This document shows positions 42,805-52,575 of a stretch of DNA of 64,000 nucleotides, in pieces. A program made the position numbers and the translations under genes. The stretch is from positions 265,890-329,889 of the forward strand of contig NZ_DS989905.1 of the NCBI RefSeq assembly GCF_000155595.1, in the 5' to 3' direction. The notes below the pieces were generated by a model. The model searched no databases and was not told the DNA's origin. It saw nothing but the letters and a program-made list of their open reading frames with translations. This DNA is from Synechococcus sp. PCC 7335. GTDB taxonomy: Bacteria; Cyanobacteriota; Cyanobacteriia; Phormidesmidales; Phormidesmidaceae. Each line of letters begins with the position of its first letter. The stretch's first letter is position 1.

Positions 42805-43923
42805 TTAGTCTGCTTTCTTCTCTGTCGTACCTGCACCCTCTCCTGAAATAAGCACAGGTTGCTGATAGCCGATAGGTTTATCACCTACTGAGGCACCACC
42901 ATGAACCATACTCTGTAAGCTTGGCTCAAAAAAAGTATAGGGGAAGCGCGTTTCAGGCTTACTCACATCATCTAGCCGCTGCTGTAAATCAGTTGGTAGC
43001 TCGAAGTCTAAAGCGCCTAGATTATCTTCTAGCTGATGTAGCTTCGTTGCGCCGACTAAGACACTTGCAACGCTAGGTCGATTGACTACCCAGTTTAGTG
43101 CGACTTGAGCCATAGAGCGATCTAACGCTTTGGCAACCTGCTCTAGCTCAGAGACAATCTTCCAGTTTCGTTCTGTGAATTTGTTGAATGCGGGGTTATC
43201 ACCGCCTGCCAATGTAGCCAGTCGGCCTGAGCCTTCAGCACCTGCTTCTGAAGGCTTATACTTACCCGAGAGCAATCCGCTAGCTAGCGGCGACCATACC
43301 ATAATGCCAGTGTCTAGCGCCTTCGCTAGCGGCGCATACTCAAACTCGATGTTGCGCTCTACTAGAGAGTACTCAAGCTGAATAGTGCTAATAGGCTCTA
43401 GATGACGCTCCTTTGCAAGCGTCTGGGCTTGAGCAACGTACCAAGCAGGTGTATCAGAAAGGGCAATGTGACGGACCTTGCCTGAGCTGACCAGATCGTT
43501 CAACGTGCGCATCACCTCCTCAGCAGGCGTCACACTATCCCAGGTGTGCAGAATATAGAGGTCGATATAGTCGGTTCCCAAGCGCTCTAAAGAGCCTTCA
43601 ACCGCTCGCATGATATTTTTGCGTCCGTTGCCGCCTGCGTTGGGGTTGCCAGGTTCAGCGTTATAGCTGAATTTAGTAGAGATAACAACGCGATCGCGGC
43701 TATTACTATCTTTGACAAACTGTCCTAGCATCTTCTCGCTGTTACCGTTGGTATACATGTCGGCAGTGTCGATGAAGTTGCCGCCTGCTCCTAGATACTT
43801 ATCAAAGATTTGGCGAGCAGTAGACTCGCCAGCCCCCCAGCCCCAATCTTCGCCAAACGTCATAGTTCCTAAGGCAAGGCGACTAACCCTTAGTCCGGTG
43901 TTTCCAAGCGTGTAGTAGTCCAT
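42805..43923 (-). CDS. Aldo/keto reductase
   Basis: About 372 residues from ATG 43923, which leads straight into MDYYTLGNTGLRVSRLALGT. NADPH-dependent reductase of the AKR barrel. Active-site residues are visible: Asp and Tyr in NFIDTADMYTNGNSE, Lys in VVISTKFSYN and His in DLYILHTWDS. NADPH-binding parts lie near ASVLVGATKLHQLEDNL. The divergent AraC-family regulator starts 80 nt away, so it is likely under that regulator. Substrate unknown. Confidence 0.9.
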   Translation of the reverse strand: MDYYTLGNTGLRVSRLALGTMTFGEDWGWGAGESTARQIFDKYLGAGGNFIDTADMYTNGNSEKMLGQFVKDSNSRDRVVISTKFSYNAEPGNPNAGGNGRKNIMRAVEGSLERLGTDYIDLYILHTWDSVTPAEEVMRTLNDLVSSGKVRHIALSDTPAWYVAQAQTLAKERHLEPISTIQLEYSLVERNIEFEYAPLAKALDTGIMVWSPLASGLLSGKYKPSEAGAEGSGRLATLAGGDNPAFNKFTERNWKIVSELEQVAKALDRSMAQVALNWVVNRPSVASVLVGATKLHQLEDNLGALDFELPTDLQQRLDDVSKPETRFPYTFFEPSLQSMVHGGASVGDKPIGYQQPVLISGEGAGTTEKKAD

Positions 43924-44003
43924 ATTGACTGTTCTCAAAGCTCAATTCAAGGCTACATTTTAAGTAAGAACGCCTTCACGCTCTAGTACAGAATTGCTGC
44001 TTT

Positions 44004-44852
44004 ATGAGAACCCCAGCTGCTGAGATCTCCGTCCAGGCCTATGAATCTGACGGTCTCCTTTTAGAGCAGTATGCTTACACTGTTGGGCTCGTCGAGCCAA
44101 TTCCTAATCACAGTCACGAAGACTATCAGTTTGCATTGAGCCTCAATCACCACGGCGAGTATACCTATCGGGGTGAGGTTCATCAGATTCCGGTAGGTCA
44201 GTTGAGCATCATTCACTCAGGTGAAGTTCATGCACCTAGCGATCGCCCTGCTTTAGATGAGCCGGCCCATTTTGCTATGGCGCACATCCATCCGAAATGG
44301 CTGAACTCAGTGGCGGCTGAAGTTTTAGATAACCCTAAGAGCGACCCTTTTTTCTCAGCAGTGCTGCCTCCAGATGCGCTGTTGAACCACCTTTTTTTGG
44401 AGTTGTCTACGATCACTCTGCAAAAGAGTTCGCAGCTAGAGCAGGACGTTGCACTCTGGGATTTTCTCTCTTATTTGATTAGCCGCTACGCGCTTGATAA
44501 ACCTACAACAAGCTCGTCTAAGCCTTCTCGTCAAGCGGTTTTACTAGCTAGAGACTATCTGCGGGCACATTACAGTGACGATGTTTCCTTAGACAATCTA
44601 GCAGCAGTGGCTGGTCTTAGTCGCTTCCATTTCTGTCGCCTGTTTCGAAAGGAGATAGGCGTTTCGGCAAGTACCTATCAAACACAGCTACGATTGGCGG
44701 AAGCTAGAAGGTTACTGGCGCAAGGTACTCTAATTTCAGAGACTGCGATCGCTACTGGCTTCTACGACCAAAGTCACTTTGGTAAGCACTTCAAGCGGCA
44801 CGTCGGTACCACGCCTGCAAAATACACCAGCCAGATAGCAATATCGTCCTAG
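44004..44852 (+). CDS. AraC-family transcriptional regulator
   Basis: A 282-residue regulator. Residues 1-150 form a cupin-like effector domain (VEPIPNHSHEDYQFALSLNH, IPVGQLSIIHSGEVHAP). The last 100 residues contain the double helix-turn-helix (LDNLAAVAGLSRFHFCRLFR, then TAIATGFYDQSHFGKHFKRH). It lies between a divergent aldo/keto reductase and three short-chain dehydrogenase genes on its own strand, and is likely to control them in response to a small carbonyl or aromatic inducer. Confidence 0.9.
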   Translation: MRTPAAEISVQAYESDGLLLEQYAYTVGLVEPIPNHSHEDYQFALSLNHHGEYTYRGEVHQIPVGQLSIIHSGEVHAPSDRPALDEPAHFAMAHIHPKWLNSVAAEVLDNPKSDPFFSAVLPPDALLNHLFLELSTITLQKSSQLEQDVALWDFLSYLISRYALDKPTTSSSKPSRQAVLLARDYLRAHYSDDVSLDNLAAVAGLSRFHFCRLFRKEIGVSASTYQTQLRLAEARRLLAQGTLISETAIATGFYDQSHFGKHFKRHVGTTPAKYTSQIAISS

Positions 44853-44918
44853 AGCTGTTTTGGAGTGATTGATACGCTAATGGCCAAGTAAGTATCGAGC
44901 TAAAAGAGAACTGTTCTT

Positions 44919-45881
44919 ATGTCAGACGTAAGCCGCCGCCGTATCCTACTAGGGGGCGTAAGTGCAGCAGGCGCTGCTGCCGTGGGCGTTGCCGGGTCGA
45001 AGAGTGCAACTGCTCAGCAAGCACAAGTATCACCGCAGGTTCGAGCGGCAGGTTCTGGTAGACTCGCTGGACAAATCGCCATGATCACAGGCGCAGGTCG
45101 GGGCATCGGACGTACCACTGCGGTTGCGTTTGCAAGAGAAGGCGCGAGCATCCTAGCCATAGACATTGCCCGAAACATTCCAACAGCGCCGTATCCAATG
45201 GCTTCTGAAGCTGATCTAGCAGAGACAAAGCGGCTAGTAGAAGCTGAGGGGCAACAGTGTCTGACTACAATCGCAGATGTCAGGGAGATTGACCCCCTGC
45301 GTCAAGCAGTCGCTTTGGCAATCAACGAGCTAGGCAAAGTGGATATCTTGTTTGCCAATGCTGGTATCGCCACGATGGACTCTTCGCTGCTTGATATGAC
45401 CGATGCTCAGTGGCGCGATGTATTAGAAGTTAATCTGACTGGTACGGCCAATGCAATTAGAGCGGTCTTACCACATATGGTTGAAAGAGGATCTGGTAGC
45501 ATCGTCGCTAACTCCTCTATTGGCGGTCGAATCGGTACCCCAGGTGTTGCTAACTACGGTGCGGCAAAGTGGGGCATCATCGGTCTTGTCAAAGCAGCGG
45601 CGCTTGAGGTTGGAGGAAATGGCATTCGAGTAAACGCTATCTGTCCGACTTTTATAGATACGGTGTTGACGACCCAAGGCACCGCTTTACCTGGAATGCC
45701 AAACCCAACGGTAGAGGAGTTAGAAGCGATCGCCCAGCAAGCTCATGCGCTCCCGGTTGGCATCCTTGAGCCTAAAGCCGTAGCTGATACGGTTGTGTTT
45801 CTTGTCTCAGAAGAAGCTCGTTATCTAACGGGCGGCGCTATTGATATTGCCGCAGGCAGTAACGCCCGCTGGTCGGCATAG
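44919..45881 (+). CDS. Tat-exported short-chain dehydrogenase
   Basis: A 320-residue SDR. The N-terminus has a twin-arginine signal, SRRRILLGGVSAAGAAAVGV, ending near ATAQQ. The SDR core starts at about residue 47: TGAGRGIG (cofactor loop), ADVREID, NAGIA, catalytic Ser in VANSSIGG and Tyr/Lys in YGAAKWG. Periplasmic SDRs are unusual because NAD(P) is cytosolic; the enzyme may be exported already folded with its cofactor. It lies 66 nt after the AraC gene. Confidence 0.88.
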   Translation: MSDVSRRRILLGGVSAAGAAAVGVAGSKSATAQQAQVSPQVRAAGSGRLAGQIAMITGAGRGIGRTTAVAFAREGASILAIDIARNIPTAPYPMASEADLAETKRLVEAEGQQCLTTIADVREIDPLRQAVALAINELGKVDILFANAGIATMDSSLLDMTDAQWRDVLEVNLTGTANAIRAVLPHMVERGSGSIVANSSIGGRIGTPGVANYGAAKWGIIGLVKAAALEVGGNGIRVNAICPTFIDTVLTTQGTALPGMPNPTVEELEAIAQQAHALPVGILEPKAVADTVVFLVSEEARYLTGGAIDIAAGSNARWSA

Positions 45882-45949
45882 CAGAGCCTTAGAAGAAAAG
45901 ACGAGAAGACGGTTGAACAGAGAAAGTAAGAGAAAAAGGAGATTTCCGT

Positions 45950-46840
45950 ATGTCTGATATGAGCCGTCGCAAGCTGGTTACAGCCGGAGCAATTGGAGCG
46001 GTTGGCCTGACAGCCGCTGTTAGCGCTCAAAGTGCAAACGCAAACACGCAAAACCCACCAGCGCCTCAAGTTGTTGTCTCGAACGGCAGCCGATTTACAG
46101 ACAAAATTGTGCTGATTACAGGCGCTACGTCAGGTATCGGAGAATCGACCGCGAGAGCCTTTGCCGCCGAAGGTGCCACTGTCCATTTTTGCGGACGTCG
46201 AGAAGAACTTGGAGAGCAAGTCGCACAAAGTATTCGAGAGGCGGGTGGAAAAGCAACTTACCAGAAAGCTGATGTTCGTTCTGAGTCCGAGATTCAAATG
46301 TTTGTTGATACTTGCGTCTCACAGTACGGCAGAATCGACATCGCCTTCAACAATGCGGGTGTAGAGAGTTCGCCCGCCACAATTGCCGAACGGCCCCTAG
46401 AAGAATGGATGAACGTAATGACGACGAACGCCACCGGCGTTTTCTTGTCTATGAAGCATGAGATACCCCAAATGCTAAATCAAGGTAGCGGCATCATCGT
46501 CAACAATGCTTCTGTTTCTGGGCACACGGGCTTTGCAACGATTGCGCCTTACAGCGCCAGTAAGCACGCGGTCGTCTCGCTAACGAAGGTCGCAGCACTA
46601 GAATACGCGGACAAGAACATTAGGGTGAATGCGATCGCCCCAGGTGCTGTGGATACTCCTATGCTGAGAAGGGCGATCGCAGCGTGGAACACTAATGCTG
46701 AAGCAATCTCACAAGACTACCCAATCAAGCGCATTGTCATGCCTGAAGAAATTGCGAGAAGTGTGTTGTTTCTCTGCTCGGATGAAGCAACCTGCATTGT
46801 TGGCATGGATTTAGATGCGACAGGGGGCTATTTAGCATGA
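45950..46840 (+). CDS. Tat-exported short-chain dehydrogenase
   Basis: A 296-residue SDR with its own twin-arginine signal (SRRKLVTAGAIGAVGLTAAV, ending SANANT). The core has TGATSGIG, an Arg in FCGRREELGEQ that suggests NADP use, NNAGVE, the Ser in NNASVSG and YSASK. It is only distantly like the upstream SDR beyond the shared fold and signal. Spacing to the previous gene is 68 nt and an AGGAG-like site precedes the start. Both would be delivered to the periplasm (inference). Confidence 0.88.
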   Translation: MSDMSRRKLVTAGAIGAVGLTAAVSAQSANANTQNPPAPQVVVSNGSRFTDKIVLITGATSGIGESTARAFAAEGATVHFCGRREELGEQVAQSIREAGGKATYQKADVRSESEIQMFVDTCVSQYGRIDIAFNNAGVESSPATIAERPLEEWMNVMTTNATGVFLSMKHEIPQMLNQGSGIIVNNASVSGHTGFATIAPYSASKHAVVSLTKVAALEYADKNIRVNAIAPGAVDTPMLRRAIAAWNTNAEAISQDYPIKRIVMPEEIARSVLFLCSDEATCIVGMDLDATGGYLA

Positions 46841-46901
46841 ACAAGGCTCAATATTGGATAGCTTATTAAACTTCTAACGACCGATATTAAGGAGAAAGTG
46901 A

Positions 46902-47600
46902 ATGATGCAGCGTGTCGCATTGGTAACGGGTGCTAATCGTGGCATCGGCTTTGAAGTGGTTCGTCAACTGTCTCGTGAAGGCATGACAGTTCTATTAGGC
47001 TCTCGTAGCTCGGAGAAGGGAAAAGCTGCTGCCGAACAACTGCAGGCAGAAGGTCTAAACATTGTAGCTTGTCAGCTGGACGTAACGTGCTCAGCTGACG
47101 TTGAACGGATCGCTACACAACTCTCTAGAGACTATGGCCGATTGGACATTCTAGTTAACAACGCTGGAATCTTATACGACACTTGGCAAACAGCAGCAGG
47201 TGCGGATCTTGAAGAAGTTCGATTTGCCTTTGAAACCAATACACTCGGCCCTTGGCAAATGGTGCAAGGACTCTTGCCACTGCTTAGAAACAGTGAGCAC
47301 GGTCGTATCGTCAATGTCTCAAGCGGTGCTGGCTCACTGCGTGGTATGAGTGGGAAAACGCCAGCTTATAGCGTTTCTAAGGCCGCACTCAACGCGCTAA
47401 CTATTATGCTGTCGAAAAACCTCAAGGAAGATGCCATTTTAGTCAACGCGGTTTGTCCCGGATGGGTCGCAACTGATATGGGTGGCTCTGGTGGCCGTCC
47501 TGTAGAAGCGGGCGCTGCTAGCGTTGTTTGGGCTGCGTTGCTAGCAGATGACGGACCGACAGGTGGCTTCTTTCGTGATGGCAAACCCTTAGCTTGGTAG
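46902..47600 (+). CDS. Short-chain dehydrogenase (carbonyl reductase-like)
   Basis: A 232-residue cytosolic SDR lacking a signal. TGANRGIGFEVVRQL is the cofactor loop, LLGSRSSEKG the NADPH-specific Arg/Ser, LDVT the next conserved segment, NNAG the core Asn and YSVSKAALN the catalytic Tyr/Lys. It resembles plant-type and mammalian carbonyl reductases. It follows the second Tat SDR by 61 nt with AGGAG before the start, completing a likely four-gene unit with the AraC regulator. Confidence 0.9.
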   Translation: MMQRVALVTGANRGIGFEVVRQLSREGMTVLLGSRSSEKGKAAAEQLQAEGLNIVACQLDVTCSADVERIATQLSRDYGRLDILVNNAGILYDTWQTAAGADLEEVRFAFETNTLGPWQMVQGLLPLLRNSEHGRIVNVSSGAGSLRGMSGKTPAYSVSKAALNALTIMLSKNLKEDAILVNAVCPGWVATDMGGSGGRPVEAGAASVVWAALLADDGPTGGFFRDGKPLAW

Positions 47601-47650
47601 TCAGTCCAAATCTAATGAACTAGACTGCCCCACTCTGCGGAAACGTGACT

Positions 47651-50146
47651 TTAAGGCCTGGTTCGTTCGGAGCAATTACGAATGGGGACTGTAATGACAA
47701 ATTTAGTCCCGATGCCTTCTTCAGAAAGGCATTCGATTTGGCCATGGTGCTTTTCAACCACGATTTGGTAGCTAATTGCCATGCCCATGCCAGTCCCTTT
47801 ACCCACTTCTTTGGTGGTAAAGAAAGGATCGAAAATTCGGTTCCTGACAGCAGGTGGAATACCTGTGCCATTATCAGAGATGCTAACGATAATCCTCTCA
47901 TCATAAGATTCTGTTCGAAGCGTAATTTGGGGTGTTTTCTTAGCATTTGGGTTCTTCTGTAGTTCGCTCTCTAACGCATCAATCGCATTTGCCAAAATAT
48001 TCATAAAGACTTGATTGAGCTGGCCAGCAAAGCACGCTATCGGCGGAAGATCACCAAAGTCTCTTACTACGGCGATCGCCGGTCTGTCAGGCTGAGCTTT
48101 GAGTCGATGTTGTAAGATTAGCAGTGTGCTGTCTATGCCTTGATGAATATCAACAGTCTTACGTCCGGCTTCATCTGTCCGCGAGAAATTACGTAGAGAT
48201 AAAATAATCTCTCGAATTCGTTCTGTCCCTGTTTTCGTAGATTGAATTGTTTTCTTGAGATCTTCTCGAACAAAATCTAACTCTAGTTCTTCGATAGCTT
48301 CTTGAATCACCTTGCAAGGCTCAGGATAGTGCGTCTCATAGAGCTGTACAATACGAAGCAGATCTTGGGTGTAGCTGTCTATGTATTCGAGATTGCCATA
48401 AATGAAGCTGACAGGATTGTTGATCTCGTGGGCAATGCCGGCCACCATTTGGCCAAGACCTGACATTTTTTCAGTTTGAACGAGCTGGGCCTGGGCCTGT
48501 TTTAGGGTTTCGAGCGTTGATTCTAGCTGTTGAGCTTTTTCTTCAGCAACGGTGGCGCTGTTGTTTGCCTGAGCTAATAGACTTGACTGATGAATCGCTA
48601 CGCCTACTTGAGCCGCCAGGGTCTTTAACAGATCTATTTCGTGCGCTTTCCAGTTTCTACACTCCGAGCACTGATGGACGATCAATAACCCCCAGAGTGT
48701 ATCTTGAACCAAAATAGGCACAATTAAGTTGGCGACTACGCCCAGCCTTATCAGGTAGTTCTGATGATGCTTGTCAAGCTCTGTCGTGGCGGTGTTGGCG
48801 ATCGCATGCACCTGTCCTTGCTGATATTGGGGCACAAGCTGTTGGTGAAACTGGTTATTCACGCCAGTATCACCCAAAATAGAGGAACAACCTTCAGCAA
48901 CAGATTCCACCGCAACCTGACCATTCCAATTCTCGCTAAAACGGTAGATGAGCGCTCGCTCAACAGTGAGCAGCTGGCGCACTTCATCGACTGTGGTTTG
49001 CTGAATAGACTCTAGCTTGAGCGACTGCCTGATCTGAGTTGAAAGCCGGTTGAGCAGTTCACTCTGTTTTGCAAGTTTACGAAAGGTGGCTACAGACTGT
49101 TTGAGCAAATCTTCAGCAATCTTACGTTCGGTAATATCTTCAATAGTCCCCAGCAGCCCAACGACGTTTCCTTCTGTGTCATGTAGGGGGAATTTGCTGG
49201 TTTCACGCCAGCTAAGTTGTCCATTGCCCTGACGCTGAGATTGTTTAATCCGGAGCATCGGTGTGTTGGTGTCTATCACTTGGCGATCGCACTTGCGATA
49301 CCAGTCTTTTTGTTCTGGAGTCCAAGGCAGGTCATCGTCGGTCATGCCTGGAACATTGTTAGAGTCACCTAGCCCGGCCATTTCAGCCCAACGGCGATTA
49401 CTGCCAAGATAAACGCCTTCTCGATTTTTCCAAAAGATGTACTGAGGAATGCTATCAAGAACAATCTGTGTAAAGTCGGCTAGATGCTGCGTTACTCCTG
49501 TTTCTGTTGACTCCAACTTTTGGGCATCTCTACCTGTCTTGGTACATTCTTTGGGCTTCAGTTTTATGGGCTCTATTAGTTTTGTAGGCTCTAATTGTCT
49601 GCTCGGCCTATCGGCTAGGCTATCTGCTGGATAATTAGCTGATGGACTATTCCTGCGATCAATCGCGCTTGACTGAGCGATTGGGACATCTGCCAAAGAA
49701 GCGGTCTCTAGGCCTGGCATTTCAGCTCCTACCAGCGAATGAGACGATATGATTGGGCGGCTGACACTCAGAATTTGACACAGCCGATCTTGACTATCTC
49801 TCAAAGGCGTATAGCTTGTTTCATAGTGTGCGATACCAGCTGCGGTAGGAACGCTCTGAATTCGCCGCTCGGCGCGTCCTGTGTTCAGCACGATGGTAAC
49901 TGCGTCAGCGACCTGTCTCCAATAGGCTTGCCTCGCCGCTGATTGTTGCGGATACGAAGCAAGATCTAAATCGGTTTGACCGATGACGGTTTCCGCAGAA
50001 CAGTCAAGTAGCTTGGTAAGTGCTGGGCTGACGGCGCTGTATTGGCGATCACACCCGTGACAGGCCATGATTTCGATGGTTTGAGTCACTAAATACCGAA
50101 GATCACGCTCAAAGTTCGAAGCAGTGACGGCTGTTGAAGCGTTCAT
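47651..50146 (-). CDS. PAS-PAS-GAF sensor histidine kinase
   Basis: An 831-residue soluble sensor kinase. Two PAS domains lie at about 18-130 and 222-345, followed by a phytochrome/cyanobacteriochrome-like GAF at 364-524 (ERALIYRFSENWNGQVAVES, ANLIVPILVQDTLWGLLIVH). A coiled linker, HisKA with H573 in VAGIAHEINNP, and a HATPase domain follow (NILANAIDALE, ISDNGTGIP, FFTTKEVGKGTGMGM). The position that holds the bilin-bearing Cys in cyanobacteriochromes is His460, so covalent chromophore is not expected. No response regulator gene is adjacent. The gene is convergent with the SDR genes. Confidence 0.9.
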   Translation of the reverse strand: MNASTAVTASNFERDLRYLVTQTIEIMACHGCDRQYSAVSPALTKLLDCSAETVIGQTDLDLASYPQQSAARQAYWRQVADAVTIVLNTGRAERRIQSVPTAAGIAHYETSYTPLRDSQDRLCQILSVSRPIISSHSLVGAEMPGLETASLADVPIAQSSAIDRRNSPSANYPADSLADRPSRQLEPTKLIEPIKLKPKECTKTGRDAQKLESTETGVTQHLADFTQIVLDSIPQYIFWKNREGVYLGSNRRWAEMAGLGDSNNVPGMTDDDLPWTPEQKDWYRKCDRQVIDTNTPMLRIKQSQRQGNGQLSWRETSKFPLHDTEGNVVGLLGTIEDITERKIAEDLLKQSVATFRKLAKQSELLNRLSTQIRQSLKLESIQQTTVDEVRQLLTVERALIYRFSENWNGQVAVESVAEGCSSILGDTGVNNQFHQQLVPQYQQGQVHAIANTATTELDKHHQNYLIRLGVVANLIVPILVQDTLWGLLIVHQCSECRNWKAHEIDLLKTLAAQVGVAIHQSSLLAQANNSATVAEEKAQQLESTLETLKQAQAQLVQTEKMSGLGQMVAGIAHEINNPVSFIYGNLEYIDSYTQDLLRIVQLYETHYPEPCKVIQEAIEELELDFVREDLKKTIQSTKTGTERIREIILSLRNFSRTDEAGRKTVDIHQGIDSTLLILQHRLKAQPDRPAIAVVRDFGDLPPIACFAGQLNQVFMNILANAIDALESELQKNPNAKKTPQITLRTESYDERIIVSISDNGTGIPPAVRNRIFDPFFTTKEVGKGTGMGMAISYQIVVEKHHGQIECLSEEGIGTKFVITVPIRNCSERTRP

Positions 50147-50420
50147 GGGCCCGTTGAAAATCTTGTCAGGTCAGCAAGGATATGACGATTGCTGTCTTAT
50201 CATTCCCCGGACTTGTCGATAAGCTTGGAGTGGAAGCGGATAAGTGATTCTCGCTAGTGTTTGTAGCTTTTGTAACGAGGTATCAGCAGAAGTTACGAGA
50301 AGGTGACTTCCGCAAGCGGAAAATCGGTAGGAATTCTATCGGCATCGAATAGGAAATACAGTATTCTTCTTGAACAGCGTTCTTGTCCTAACGTTTTGCA
50401 GAAGATAGGATTCTTTTCTT

Positions 50421-51674
50421 ATGGTTTTTAAGCATGCTCAGAGCAGAGGGCTTCGTCGTCGAACCTTTTTACGAGGAGGGGTGGGATTTGCTTCGGCGAT
50501 CGCACTTGCAAAACTAACCGGCTGTCAGCCTGCAGCCACAGGCGAAACGGCTGGCGATGGTACAGGCAACGCCAGTGGCGAACCAGTCAAGTTGGGGCTA
50601 ATTGCTGCGATTACAGGCGCTTCTGCGCTGTCAGGCGAATCGATTAAGCGTGGGTTAGAAGTCGCGATTGACGAAATAAATGCTAACGGTGGCGTGATGG
50701 GCGATCGCCCGATAGAGCTGGTGATTAGAGATGACGAGTCCACCCCGGCAAAAGGCGTAGCAGCAGCTCGTGAACTGATTGAACGAGAGCAGGTTGCGGC
50801 TATCTTTGGCGGACTAGATTCGCCCGTTTCGTTGGCTATGCTCCCCGTCATTCATGAGCTAGAGACACCTTATATGGGGGTTTGGGCCGCAGCGACAGGT
50901 ATCACCCGCAATGATTTTGAGCCGAACTATGCGTTTCGCGTCTCTGCCAACGACAACATTGTCGATAGCTTTTTGACTCGCTATGCTCAACAGGAAAAAG
51001 GCGCTTCTAAAGTTGGGCTGGTGCTGATTAACAACCCGTGGGGCGAGTCAAATCAGAAGGGGTTTGAGGAATGGGCACCCAAATACGGTCTAGAGATTGT
51101 AGGAATCGAGAAATTCAACGATGGCGATACTGACATCTCATCGCAGTTAAGTCGACTCCAATCCGGGGGGGCAGAAGCACTGCTGCTAGTGGCCAATGCC
51201 GCACCAGGTGCTCAGATGATGAAATCTTTGGATCGGCTCAGTTGGGATGTGCCTGTTATCTCTCACTGGGGAATTTCGGGTGGGCGCTTTCCCGAATTAG
51301 CGGGGGAAGAGACTGCGAAGAAAGTCACGTTTGTACAGACCTACAGCTTCTTTGGTGAGCAAAGCCCGGTTGGTGAGAAAGTACTGGCTGCCCTACAAGA
51401 AAAGTATGGCCTGTCTGGCCCAGAAGAGATTCTCGCGCCGGTTGGAACAGCTAACGCCTACGATGCGATGAACCTGATGGCCCTAGCCTTAGATACTGCC
51501 GAATCGTTAGAAGGGCCAACTTTGCGCGAAGCATTCTACAATTTACCGACCTACGAGGGGCTAATTAAAACTTACGAGCAGCCCTTTACCCCTGACAATC
51601 ACGATGCCCTAGATGAAGATGACTACATCTTGGTGCAGTGGGATGGGGATCAGATTGTGCCGCTAGACGCTTAA
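50421..51674 (+). CDS. Branched-chain amino-acid/amide ABC transporter binding protein
   Basis: A 417-residue LivK-type binding protein. The N-terminus RRRTFLRGGVGFASAIALAK, then LTGC, is a combined Tat-type and lipobox signal, so it is probably a lipoprotein. Periplasmic-binding fold type I follows: KLGLIAAITGASALSGESIK, AIDEINANGGVMGDRPIELV, DDESTPAKGVAAARELI, AIFGG and VGLVLINNPWGESNQKGFEE. The family binds amino acids, urea, amides or aromatic acids; the exact ligand is unknown. It begins a three-gene importer operon. Confidence 0.87.
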   Translation: MVFKHAQSRGLRRRTFLRGGVGFASAIALAKLTGCQPAATGETAGDGTGNASGEPVKLGLIAAITGASALSGESIKRGLEVAIDEINANGGVMGDRPIELVIRDDESTPAKGVAAARELIEREQVAAIFGGLDSPVSLAMLPVIHELETPYMGVWAAATGITRNDFEPNYAFRVSANDNIVDSFLTRYAQQEKGASKVGLVLINNPWGESNQKGFEEWAPKYGLEIVGIEKFNDGDTDISSQLSRLQSGGAEALLLVANAAPGAQMMKSLDRLSWDVPVISHWGISGGRFPELAGEETAKKVTFVQTYSFFGEQSPVGEKVLAALQEKYGLSGPEEILAPVGTANAYDAMNLMALALDTAESLEGPTLREAFYNLPTYEGLIKTYEQPFTPDNHDALDEDDYILVQWDGDQIVPLDA

Positions 51675-51705
51675 CGCTTTCTTCTACGAAGTTCTACGAA
51701 TCCTT

Positions 51706-52575
51706 ATGTGGCCACAGCTGATTCTGTCTGGTATGGCAATTGGGAGCATGTATGGCCTGGTTGCTTTAGGTTTTCAAATAACCTACGCCGTTTCTAACAC
51801 TATGAATTTCTCCCAAGGGGCGGTGGTGATGGTAGGGGCAGTGGTCTGCTATTGCCTAAATATCACTTGGGGTGTGAATGCGGTGATCGCGGTGCCGCTC
51901 ACGCTGATTCTCTGCGCCATCTTCGGCTTACTGATCGAACGCTGGGTGGTTCGGCCCTTTGCGCGTAATGGCTCTCAGTCGTGGCTGCTGAGCACGATTG
52001 CACTGGGTATTATTACTGAGAACATCGCTATGCTGACCTTTGGCAAAGAGGTTCGTGGCTATCCTTCTGTGCTAGCTGAAACACCAGTTTCAATTCTCAA
52101 CTTTGGGGTATATCCGCTGGAGCTAGTGATTCCAGTAGTAGGGCTAGCTAGTGCGATCGCGCTACGGCTTTTGTTCACCAGAACGCTGTGGGGCAAAGCC
52201 TTTCGCGCCGCTAGTGAAAATCCCGATACCGCCCGATTGCTAGGCGTGCCAGTGACCTGGCTGATTGCACTATCGTTTAGCCTATCCACCATGCTTGCCG
52301 GACTCGCCGGTATGCTGATTGCACCCATTGCCAATGTCTCGGCCACGATGGGAACCCTGCTAGGCGTAAAAGCCTTTGCCACGGCAATGATCGGGGGTCT
52401 GAGTAATCCCTGGGGGGTGATGCTAGCGGGGGTGATGTATGGCATTGTCGAATCGGTGGCGGCCGGAACGCTAGGCGGTAGCTATCGAGAAATTGTTGGT
52501 TTTTTGGTGGTGATTGCGGTACTGAGCGTCAGGCCCAATGGACTGTTTGGGCGATCGCAAGTGAAAAAGGTGTGA
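51706..52575 (+). CDS. livH: LivH-type ABC permease
   Basis: A 289-residue permease with eight or so membrane helices. The family opening SGMAIGSMYGLVALGFQI and MNFSQGAVVMVGAVV, and the later segment FRAASENPDTARLLGVPVTW, are characteristic of LivH. It starts 31 nt after the binding protein and ends in GTGA, overlapping the next gene by 4 nt. Confidence 0.9.
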   Translation: MWPQLILSGMAIGSMYGLVALGFQITYAVSNTMNFSQGAVVMVGAVVCYCLNITWGVNAVIAVPLTLILCAIFGLLIERWVVRPFARNGSQSWLLSTIALGIITENIAMLTFGKEVRGYPSVLAETPVSILNFGVYPLELVIPVVGLASAIALRLLFTRTLWGKAFRAASENPDTARLLGVPVTWLIALSFSLSTMLAGLAGMLIAPIANVSATMGTLLGVKAFATAMIGGLSNPWGVMLAGVMYGIVESVAAGTLGGSYREIVGFLVVIAVLSVRPNGLFGRSQVKKV

